Assembly (NCBI GenBank): GCA_030144725.1
Contig: JASKMD010000008.1
Span: 20,100,029-20,164,028 of the forward strand
Source of the DNA: Haematococcus lacustris
Taxonomy: Eukaryota > Chlorophyta > Chlorophyceae > Chlamydomonadales > Haematococcaceae
DNA length: 64,000 nt
Reading direction: 5' to 3'
Below the pieces are notes generated by a model. That model did not search any database and was not told where the DNA came from. It saw only the letters and a program-made list of their open reading frames with translations. The translations under genes and the position numbers were made by a program. Below, piece after piece: positions 44,001 through 64,000 of the stretch; position 1 is the first letter of the stretch, and the number at the start of each line of letters is the position of its first letter.

Positions 44001-44252
44001 GTAGAAGCCTCGCGGCCTGGAGCACCGCTGCGCCCACCTCCGTCTCCAGCTTCATTCATGGGCTGCGAGAACTATGAGATAGCATTGCGCAATGGCAATG
44101 ACGGTTGGGTGGTATGCAGGCGGGCAGGTGAGCAGCGACTGCTTGTTGCACTGGAGCAAGCCCCGGTGATGCCAACGCTGCCTGCAATCTCGTCACATGT
44201 CAGCAAGCTAACTTCATCCCTTGCGCCAGGATATTTTGAAGGGTTCGAGTGA
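38098..44252 (+). CDS. CCZ1: CCZ1, subunit of the MON1-CCZ1 Rab7 GEF
   Basis: MON1-CCZ1 activates Rab7 on late endosomes and vacuoles. Ten exons: 38098-38322, 38670-38756, 38871-39315, 39633-39695, 40200-40316, 40859-41001, 41383-42363, 42569-42682, 42945-43033 and 43817-44252. Phases agree throughout and give about 899 aa. Conserved blocks in order: the longin start FCLTVYDDRRGQREGEEHDK and ILCFHPSTAPLTTQSAIVGL; VEVEPHVWLLM; LHASYHLLHG; VRGVVLLWHGLPLWSSLGRQDT; AQLWLQ; VVVLPLFLGPLLLLLLL; HQPGYRYCLWNEA; SPAKKVSTLG; NGNDGWVVCRRAGEQRLLVA; and LEQAP. The protein is well over plant CCZ1 length (about 500), owing to low-complexity Pro/Gln/Ala inserts in exons 3 and 7. Exon 5 is the least certain: it ends at a GC donor (AAG|GCAAGG), with a weak GT donor 12 bp later also in phase. 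The last intron holds a hAT MITE. Confidence 0.88.
38399..38667. repeat. (CCCTGA)45 hexamer array in CCZ1 intron 1
   Basis: Essentially perfect CCCTGA, about 45 copies, ending at the exon 2 acceptor (ctgcag). One substitution away from the CCCTAA telomere-like unit. Confidence 0.97.
40363..40795. repeat. (GGGGCAGGGCCA)n 12-mer array in a CCZ1 intron
   Basis: About 28 near-perfect 12-mers, then GGGGCA hexamers. One frame stays open and would read repeated Arg-Gly-Arg-Ala. Phase across flanking exons agrees with the array being intronic. Confidence 0.92.
43168..43730. mobile_element. Non-autonomous hAT-type element (563 bp) in the last intron of CCZ1
   Basis: The ends are imperfect inverted repeats: CAGTGCTGGGCGATT at 43168 and, reading inwards from 43730, CAGTGACGGGCGATT. 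The flanks are a perfect 8-bp duplication, gttcacac, at 43160-43167 and 43731-43738. Many TAATAA/TATTAC motifs sit near both ends, and the AT-rich body contrasts with the host. No transposase is encoded. The TSD length and CA-starting termini point to hAT. Confidence 0.9.
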
Positions 44253-44571
44253 GCCAAGCTTGATTAGCTGCTGCATGGCTGCGTTGTAGCAGAGCCAAGA
44301 GCCTAGTGGTGGAGCGTGCAATGTGTTGCCCATGATCATGCAAAGCATGTGCTGAAATGTTTTCAGCCCTTGGCAGCCCTCGGCAGCGCTTGTAAAGATG
44401 GTGCGAGCTGGGTTGCCGCACACGACATATTGAGGTGGACTGCGGTATGAAAACGCGATGTCCAGGATGACCAAATCGACATCCAAGGTAGGCTATCTAA
44501 AGCTTACTGCTCGAGAGCTAAAAGCTAGGAAGTCGGGCTGAAAGCTGATGTTACGAAAATTGTAGGCGGGC
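44253..44571. other. CCZ1 3' UTR and promoter of the next gene
   Basis: 319 bp, no ORF recognised. Confidence 0.4.
44391..44395 (+). terminator. TGTAA polyadenylation signal of CCZ1
   Basis: TGTAA, the usual poly(A) signal of green algae, lies 139 nt after the CCZ1 stop codon on the coding strand. Confidence 0.45.
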
Positions 44572-47235
44572 ATGGCTCCGCTGGGGCTCGCTGACCCACT
44601 CGGCGCCGGGCTGCCCAGCCGGGCAGACATGCGCGCATCAGCGCTGTCATCAGCGGCCACAGCTTTGAAATTGCGGCAGGGCAAAGCAAGCAGCTGGCTA
44701 GCACCTGGTGGTCAAAACCAGGCTGATTTAAGCTTCCACCAATCCATGAATGCCTGGTCTGGGCAAACCCAGCCCGTGTCACTGCCTCAGCATACTTACA
44801 GCCATCATGCCACCGAGCGAGTGTCGCACCAACCTAACAGCATGCAAACACGAACGGTGAACCTCAGCGCTGCCAGGCAGATTACACCCCCACAGCAGAG
44901 AGACATATCACCAGCACCAGCCCCCCACATTGCTACTGAGTCAGTTTCTGCCGGAGTACCAGTGCCACTCACAACGTCAGCAGAGAGAGTGCCTGGTGCT
45001 GAGCCTGCAGTTGATGGTGCCTCAGGCCGTCCTTCAGGCTCTGGCACTGTACATGTCCCAGCCTCATCTCCAGCCCCAGCCCCAGCCTCATCTCCAGCCC
45101 CTGCCCCAGCCTCAGCCATATCTGCTCTTGCCAGCACCAAGCTGCGGATTGCAGCTATGCTCCAGACGTTTGGTGTGACCGCACCTGCCCTTGCCCCTGC
45201 TCCTGCCCCTGCCCCTGCCCCTGCCCCTGCCCCTGCCCCTGCCCCTGCCCCTGCCCCTGCCCCTGCCCCTGCCCCTTCCCCCGCCTCCACCCCTGTCTCA
45301 GCAAACACCAGTACAGTTGTACACAGCGGTGGGGCAGTGGCTGCTCCTGCTGCTTGCTCACCGTCACCAAAGAGGCCCCAGGACCAGGAGCAGCCTCACC
45401 CACAACAGGAGCAGCCGCACCCAGATCAGGAGTGGCAGCAGCCTCACCCTCACAAGGTCAGCAGACAGTCCCAGCCATTCACTGGTCAGCCTGCTCCCAG
45501 ACACTCCGGCTCCCTGACTGCCCAGCCCCTGGCTGCTCCCATAGCAGCAGCAGGAACAGCAGCAGCAGCAGCAGCAGGAGCAGCAGCAGCAGCAGCAGCA
45601 GCAGCTGGCAGCCTCACTGCCATACAGCAGCAGCAGCAGCAGGAGCCGATGCGCCAGGGGTCACGGGCAGCGCTCAGGCCGCCAGCAGCCCCCCTGGGGC
45701 ACTCTAACCAGCCCCTGCTGCCTGCCGCCCCGTGCTACAGCCGGGCTGCCACCCCTGCCCTGTTTGACTCCACCCCTACCATCTCACGCCCCAGCTCTGG
45801 CCACAACCTCCAGCTGCTGCCTCCCCAACCCAGCCACCACCGCCAAACCCTACCACCCTCTGCTGCGGCACAGCAGCGCAGCGTCAGCAGCACTGGCAGC
45901 TGGCAGCAGCCGGACACTCAGGGCCTGAGGAAGCGCTCATGGCAGCAATACCTGCAGCCCCCCGCCCATGCAGCCATGCAAGCCATGCAAGCGGCCCACC
46001 ATGCCCCTCAGCAGGGTGTGAGCCTGGCCAGTGCAGCACCTTGTCTAGGGGACACACAAGGTGGCAGCCACCCCAGGCAGCAGCACCAACAGCACTGGCA
46101 GCATGAGGGGCAGGGACAGGGGCAGCAGCAGGGGCAGCATGAGAGGCAGGGACAGGGGCAGGATCAGGGGCAGGGACAGGGGCAGGGGCAGGATCAGGGG
46201 CAGGATCAGGGGCAGGGACAGGGGCAGGGACAGGGGGCAGGGCACAGACACAGCCGTGGCCACAACCGCCCCCATGGGCCTGGTACCAGGACCCTGGTTG
46301 CCCCCCCTGACGGCTTCCACACTGGCCTGCAGTGGGAGGCAGGGCGTGATGAGGCCAGGGCAGCGGTGTGGGAGGAGGAGGCAGAGGCGGAGCTGTTCGC
46401 CCTGCCGCCCCTGCCTAACCCGGCCCCTCCCCCCCACCCCCTCACCCGCAGGTCTGGTCAGGCCATTCATGACTCTCCGCCCTTCCCCCCAGCTGCCTGC
46501 TTCCCCCCCAGCTGCGACGGGTCCCCCTCGCCCCCTCGCTTTCGCAATGGAGGTCACCCCACCCCCCCGGAGTGCCTGCTGTCCCCTGGTGACCCCAACA
46601 CCCCTCACAGCCCGGGCGAGGTCTGGGGCCCCGTCCATGCACACCATGCACATCACACCCCCCATGTGGAGCTAGCAGACTGCCTGCCAGACAGCCCAAG
46701 TCCTTGGGAGGGTGCGGTAGAGGAGGAGGAGGAGGAGGAGGAGGAGGAGGGAGGTGAAGCGTTCAGGGGCCTGACTAGATGTGCGCAGCAGGCCAGCAGC
46801 AATGACCCCGCAGCCCGCAGCAAGGCCCTGGGCTGGACGCTCCAACCTTCTCACCAAATGGACCAGCATGGACTGTTGCATGGTGTGAGCCACGCTTGCA
46901 TAACCATGCAGGCAGGGGTGGCCCAGGAGTCTGAAAGCTCTGCAGCCATCATGCCAGCCAGGTCATGTCGTCAGCTGCGTCATACCTGGCCAGCTTTGGT
47001 GCTGCCAGAGGGATGTGACGATGGTGAGGTTGCTGCTGTGCCCAGCCCCCTGCAGTCAAGCAGCCCCTGGCAGGCCGCTGTGAGGGACTGGAGCCAGCCT
47101 CGTGGAGCTCCAGCACAGCAGCTGCTGGCCGGTGCGCTGCTGTCGCTGCAGCCAGCCCAGCCCTCCCCACCCACCCCCTGCCGCCAGATGCTGGAGGGGG
47201 ACGGCTATGAGGGCGAGGCACAGGCTGCTGGGTGA
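44572..47235 (+). CDS. Large low-complexity Pro/Ala/Gln/His-rich protein, unknown
   Basis: An 887-codon ORF starts at MAPLGLADPLGAGLPSRADM. Only the first 60 or so residues look like ordinary sequence (RASALSSAATALKLRQGK). The rest contains Ala-Pro repeats (about 45060-45280), poly-Ala (45560-45605), poly-Gln, a GQDQGQG array (about 46100-46240) and a Glu-rich run (46720-46760). I do not recognise a domain; function is unknown. The TGA at 47233 overlaps a possible donor (GG|GTGAGG), the same context as in the MYB gene, so the gene may continue, perhaps to the ORF ending at 48011. Codon composition matches neighbouring genes. Confidence 0.55.
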   Translation: MAPLGLADPLGAGLPSRADMRASALSSAATALKLRQGKASSWLAPGGQNQADLSFHQSMNAWSGQTQPVSLPQHTYSHHATERVSHQPNSMQTRTVNLSAARQITPPQQRDISPAPAPHIATESVSAGVPVPLTTSAERVPGAEPAVDGASGRPSGSGTVHVPASSPAPAPASSPAPAPASAISALASTKLRIAAMLQTFGVTAPALAPAPAPAPAPAPAPAPAPAPAPAPAPAPSPASTPVSANTSTVVHSGGAVAAPAACSPSPKRPQDQEQPHPQQEQPHPDQEWQQPHPHKVSRQSQPFTGQPAPRHSGSLTAQPLAAPIAAAGTAAAAAAGAAAAAAAAAGSLTAIQQQQQQEPMRQGSRAALRPPAAPLGHSNQPLLPAAPCYSRAATPALFDSTPTISRPSSGHNLQLLPPQPSHHRQTLPPSAAAQQRSVSSTGSWQQPDTQGLRKRSWQQYLQPPAHAAMQAMQAAHHAPQQGVSLASAAPCLGDTQGGSHPRQQHQQHWQHEGQGQGQQQGQHERQGQGQDQGQGQGQGQDQGQDQGQGQGQGQGAGHRHSRGHNRPHGPGTRTLVAPPDGFHTGLQWEAGRDEARAAVWEEEAEAELFALPPLPNPAPPPHPLTRRSGQAIHDSPPFPPAACFPPSCDGSPSPPRFRNGGHPTPPECLLSPGDPNTPHSPGEVWGPVHAHHAHHTPHVELADCLPDSPSPWEGAVEEEEEEEEEEGGEAFRGLTRCAQQASSNDPAARSKALGWTLQPSHQMDQHGLLHGVSHACITMQAGVAQESESSAAIMPARSCRQLRHTWPALVLPEGCDDGEVAAVPSPLQSSSPWQAAVRDWSQPRGAPAQQLLAGALLSLQPAQPSPPTPCRQMLEGDGYEGEAQAAG

Positions 47236-47576
47236 GGGCCGCCTCTACCTCCTCAGCCCCCTCCTCAGGCCATCACCGCACCTCCACCTAGTGTTGCCTG
47301 TGTTGGGGTGGGCTGTGCCTGCACTGTTGAGGCAGGGCAGCTGGTGCCAGCTGTGCATCACATGCATCAATGCCGGCTGGAGGAACAGAGGGCCCTGCTG
47401 CGACCTAGTGTGATGCCTAAGTGTGATGCCCAGTGTGATGCCCAGTGTCATGTGATTTGATGTTCATGCGCGCAGGCATGCGCAACAGGCACCATGCTGA
47501 GTTCAGGGCAGTCCACCACGCCCTGTGTTCAAGTCAGCCTTGCTGCCGTTTCGTGTCCTGTCGTATATGGTTGGCT

Positions 47577-47690
47577 CTGTTTGCCTATGGCCTGTTTGCC
47601 TATGGCCTGTTTGCCCATGGCCTGTTTGCCCATGGCCTGTTTGCCCATGGCCTGTTTGCCTATGGCCTGATTGCCTATGGCCATCCCTGA
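47577..47690. repeat. 15-bp minisatellite (TATGGCCTGTTTGCC)n
   Basis: Seven tandem 15-bp units with small T/C variation, at about 47580-47685. Because 15 is divisible by 3, it leaves frames open on both strands. Confidence 0.9.
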
Positions 47691-47741
47691 CGCCACTGAC
47701 GCCAGTCCCATGCCTTTGTCCTGCCACCATGCAGCCGCCCC

Positions 47742-48011
47742 ATGCACCATGACTGGGGTGAGAACCTGGCTGGGCTACCTGGCCCCGAGGGCAACCTCTG
47801 GTCCGTACCCGGCCTTGCCAGTGGCCTGGAATGGTGCAGTGAAGGCGATGCCCATGGGCCTGGCGCCGCGGCAGCACTGGGCAGGGGCTCTGCTGGGCGG
47901 CCAAGAGGTCGAGGCTGGGAGTCTGCGGCCTCCCCCTTGGACTGCTGGCAGCAGCCGGGCATGGGGGCGGCGGGCAAGCCAGCCAAGCGTGTGCGCTTCA
48001 CAACTCCATGA
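47742..48011 (+). CDS. Possible 3' exon ending in a KRVRF motif
   Basis: An 89-codon frame ends at TGA 48009-48011. It looks coding: balanced composition with NLAGLPGPEGNLWSVPGLAS and a basic end, GKPAKRVRFTTP. KRVRF fits the RVxF docking pattern for protein phosphatase 1. No upstream acceptor could be fixed, so linkage to the 44572 gene is only a proposal. Confidence 0.3.
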   Translation: MHHDWGENLAGLPGPEGNLWSVPGLASGLEWCSEGDAHGPGAAAALGRGSAGRPRGRGWESAASPLDCWQQPGMGAAGKPAKRVRFTTP

Positions 48012-49476
48012 TGAGCAGCAACAGCCTAAGCAGCAGCCTAAGCAGCAGCTTTAGCAGCAGCAGCAGCTTTAGCCTCAGCAGCAGCTTTAGCAACAGCCTA
48101 AGCAGCAGCCTGGTGAATCAGCAGTGCCTGACCACCACCACCGTGACCGTCACCATCACCTCCGTCAAGAACTGATCCCCAGCGCTGTAGGGCTTTGTGC
48201 AGGGTGCGCTGCTTCTTAGAGCAGCCTGACATGAAGACAGTGGTGAAGACTGTAGTAGAACACAACAGCAGGTCGCATTGAAGCTGCTGCTGCACAGAAG
48301 AACAGGTTGCAGGGCGGCTGATGGTGACGACGCCACACTAGGGCTGATTGTGACGGCAGGGGTGGCCTGCCACCCTACCAGCCCACACTGGTGCCAGCAG
48401 GGCTCGCGCCGCTCCTGGGTGATTGCAGGGTACATGGAGGATGCATGGTTGAGTGAGTGTCACTCACAGTTCAAATGCCTGCAGCAGCTTACTTGGGTAT
48501 TGAGGTATGGAGTCACAGGGACTGCATGGGGCTTTCATGGGGCCTGCATGGGGCCTGCATGGCGATCTTGTGTGTTTGCTATTACATGTGAGGCGACCAA
48601 GGTGGTGTGCTGTTGCTGGCTGCCTGCCTGTCATTGCTAGTTCCTGCCAAGCTCAGTCTGCTGCCCGGTCCTGCTGCATGGTGGTGGAGGGCAGCACTAT
48701 CAACAGATTGGGTGGTGGACGAGTTGCCAAAAGAGCGGGTTGCCTACCCAACAAGTGATGGTTTGATACGGAAGGCACGGCATAGCATTCTTACAGCAAG
48801 CAGGCCTGGCTTGTAGTATATCGAGCATTAAGATGCATGGTGCATGAAGTGAAAGGAAACTGCCAGGCGTACCCACACAAAACACAGGAAAGAGAGCCCT
48901 GCCCCCCTCCTCGCCCCTACTCGCGCCGCCTTGCCCCTGCTCTCCCACACCTTCCTAGCCTCAACCCTGCCTTCCCTAGCATGCCACCCAGCGTCTTACA
49001 CCGCCGGTTCTTAGCGTCAATCCAACGAATACAATTCCTGTCTGCTAGTGTTGAAGGACGATCTTCGCACATCCTAATATGCTCCCAAAGACTCGGACGC
49101 AGAGTGTGTTCCAAGCGCTACGGTGACACTGCCCTGGCGCCAACAAAACTCACCTCTGTCCACAGGAACGGCCAAATCCATCCTGCCAATCCCGGATGCG
49201 CCCGCAACCCCACCCTGACCCTCTAGCGCCTCTTTAGATGTGCTGCTGCAGACACGACGCTGTCGTGCTGCTCTTTGCGTCTGTGGGCCTATCCCCGTTT
49301 TCACCTGGCGAAGGTCGAGGGGCATGGTAGCAGCGTCACCATGGAAGTGCCGCTGCCACCACAGTCGCCAACAAACCTCCCTGCATTACCATTGCAGCCC
49401 GTGCCCAACCCGCCACCAAGGCCAGCCTCACCCCACCAGCACCCCTGCCGGCACAGGCGCCTGCCGGCTCCACTGC
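48012..49476. other. Intergenic region, mostly featureless
   Basis: It starts with a degenerate AGCAGC(C/T)TTAGC tract (48013-48120). The remainder has short ORFs only, none recognised. It should contain the 3' UTRs of the flanking convergent genes. Confidence 0.4.
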
Positions 49477-55544
<6,068 letters not shown>

Positions 55545-55612
55545 GAAGCTAGCACTGCGGGCAGCACTAGTGAAAGTTGTGGTGTGGTGGGCTGAAACAA
55601 ACAAAACGTAAA

Positions 55613-56670
55613 GGCGTCACTGTGCAATGTTGTCCCATGTGTCCATGCAGGTGGCTGCGGCCAGTTTACAGCGGGGCAAAGCGTTCCCAAGTCCGGGGCT
55701 TGATGTGCTCAACAATCAACAACATCAGGTAAGCACTGGCCTGACACAGCACATGTGCATGGCTGCAACATATCCCACATGAAATGACACATGACATGGC
55801 ACATGATTTGACTTCATGCATCTCCCACACCCATGTGCAGGTTCTATGACCGGGACGTGTCAGCCGCGCTGAACATTCGCCGCTGTGCAGTCGGCCCAGG
55901 GCCACGCCCCATTGAGTTGAGCAGATGGGACGGCCGCCCAGCCATGCAAAAGCCAGGCCAGCCAGGCTAGGATTGGGTGATCATACCCGACAAGCCCTTG
56001 TTGCGCAAGCAGCAGCGCCAGTTCCAGCGGTAGCCAACTACGACTCAAGACAATCCCAACATAACAAAACAATGAACCCCTCACAAAGGGGATGTGTGTG
56101 GGTTGGAGCTGCTAGGGCTTTGGCACAGGCACTAGGGCGCGACCGATCATATGACTTGCTGAGGAATTGATCATATGACTGAATATGATGGCTTGAAGAT
56201 GTGATATGACCGGGTCTGTAGTCAAGAGGATAATGTGGCCTCTCACCACACTAACCCACCTGGGAACCCCGAGTGTAAAGAGGGTTTGACGTCCTCCAAA
56301 CCAGTACCACTCTCAGTTATAGTTAGTAACACTCCTCTACTCTCCGTCAAATTAGATCACGGTTGAGACCATGGTTGAAACCAGATTGAGACCACGTCAA
56401 TGAGGTTACGGAGTTTTGCGAGTTTTGGCTTAATTATATTTCATCATATTCCATCATGCTTGATCATATGGGGTCATATCTTACAGATTATTTCGGGCGC
56501 GCCTTAACAGGCACACACACCAGAAGGCTGAGCTGAAGTGGGCATTAGGCACACTGTCAGTAGCCTTTACAATGATGAGCTCGCAGCCCGGTTTGATTCC
56601 GACTCATGATTTATTTTGGTGTAGCATGAGGGCTGTAGGGTTCAGGAGTTGGCACGGCATCTTGAGGCGG
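55613..56670 (+). pseudogene. Fanzor-like element copy 2: truncated, stop-containing, interrupted by a MITE
   Basis: Homology to 27850-28494 runs from about 55613, through both last exons and the small intron between them, into the shared 3' region. The RuvC-III block FYDRDVSAALNIRRC is intact. The segment with RuvC-II (present in copy 1) is absent, and an in-frame TAG at 55968-55970 replaces a Gln codon of copy 1. The convergent ORF of copy 1 is missing; homology fades soon after 56650. The 3' region is split by the 374-bp MITE at 56133-56506. Clearly non-functional. Confidence 0.85.
56133..56506. mobile_element. 374-bp MITE with 8-bp TSD nested in Fanzor-like copy 2
   Basis: Comparison with copy 1 shows an exact insertion. 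Ends are TAGGGCGCGACCGA (56133) and, reading inwards from 56506, TAAGGCGCGCCCGA. The flanks are perfect duplications of acaggcac at 56125-56132 and 56507-56514. TA(A/G)GG termini plus an 8-bp TSD fit hAT. Several TCATATGA-type palindromic motifs occur near both ends; there is no coding capacity. Confidence 0.9.
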
Positions 56671-57055
56671 CGGCAGCAGGCAGAGCAGAGACGGCAGAGG
56701 GCTTACCGCTTATGCTCTGTCACAGCTTTGTTATCTGAGATTATCTCTAGCTTGACGTAGATCAGCTGGCGGATGGTGCAACGGCTCAATGCATACGACC
56801 CCAGCAGCACGTCCTCGCAGACAGGGACGTGCACATGTGTACAGAGATTACACATGAGCTATGAATGAACCCCCAAACAAGGCATTCAATGCTTATACAC
56901 TCGACAACTGCAGCTGGGAAATGCAGGAAGTAATCATTACATCTGAGTGGTGCGATCTGTGGGTCAGCACGCCTGGCTCGCTGCTCAACTAGTGCGCACA
57001 CCCTGCTCGTGTATCTACAATGGCTCGCGGTGGCTTCGACGGACCCGCGTGCCGC
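56671..57055. other. 3' flank of the HECT gene
   Basis: Non-coding DNA between element copy 2 and the HECT stop codon, containing the probable poly(A) signal listed separately. Confidence 0.4.
56937..56941 (-). terminator. TGTAA polyadenylation signal of the HECT gene
   Basis: TGTAA on the minus strand lies about 115 nt after the HECT stop codon. Confidence 0.4.

Positions 57056-64000
<6,945 letters not shown>

Overview
The window looks like nuclear DNA of a chlorophyte green alga, probably of the Chlamydomonadales kind. It is GC-rich, its genes are split into many short exons, and its introns are full of perfect G- or C-rich simple repeats. The gene content is plant/algal: pyruvate phosphate dikinase, the photosystem II assembly factor LPA1/REP27, a MYB98-type R2R3 MYB, a plant-type UPL3/UPL4 HECT ligase, CCZ1, HRD3/SEL1L and CDC5. 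No CRISPR array, rRNA or convincing tRNA was seen. Exon coordinates were worked out by hand from splice sites, reading phase and family conservation.

Layout: 1-1736 (+) is the 3' end of a Gln-rich protein whose last codons lie inside a hAT-type MITE (1694-2173). 2495-6192 (-) is the C-terminal third of PPDK. A GGGGTGG satellite runs into a 500-N scaffold gap (7065-7564), so the rest of PPDK is missing. On the other side lies the last exon of a probable SAM methyltransferase (8120-8489, +), then 391 perfect copies of AGCCC (8976-10930). HRD3/SEL1L (12084-18923, -) and CDC5 (19173-27194, +) are divergent, with 249 bp between start codons. Next comes a remnant of a Fanzor/TnpB-like element: a RuvC-bearing C-terminal half on + (27550-28254) facing an unrecognised ORF on - (28481-29161). 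Then follow an R2R3-MYB gene (29747-32144, +), an ARC1/EMAPII-like tRNA-binding protein (34244-37341, -) and CCZ1 (38098-44252, +), which carries a second hAT MITE in its last intron. A low-complexity protein gene (44572-47235, +) follows. LPA1/REP27 (49477-55544, -) comes next, then a decayed second copy of the Fanzor-like element with a third 8-bp-TSD MITE nested in it, and finally the HECT-containing 3' part of a UPL3/UPL4/TRIP12-type ligase (57056 to the window end, -).

The host genes are housekeeping genes of different pathways: C4-acid/pyruvate metabolism, ER-associated degradation, splicing, translation, endosome fusion, photosystem II biogenesis and ubiquitylation. They do not form an operon or a shared system. 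The most unusual material is the mobile DNA: two related Fanzor-like remnants and three MITEs with exact target-site duplications. Other notable points are GC-AG introns confirmed by phase, duplicated splice-acceptor/exon-start fragments, and very long perfect intronic microsatellites.
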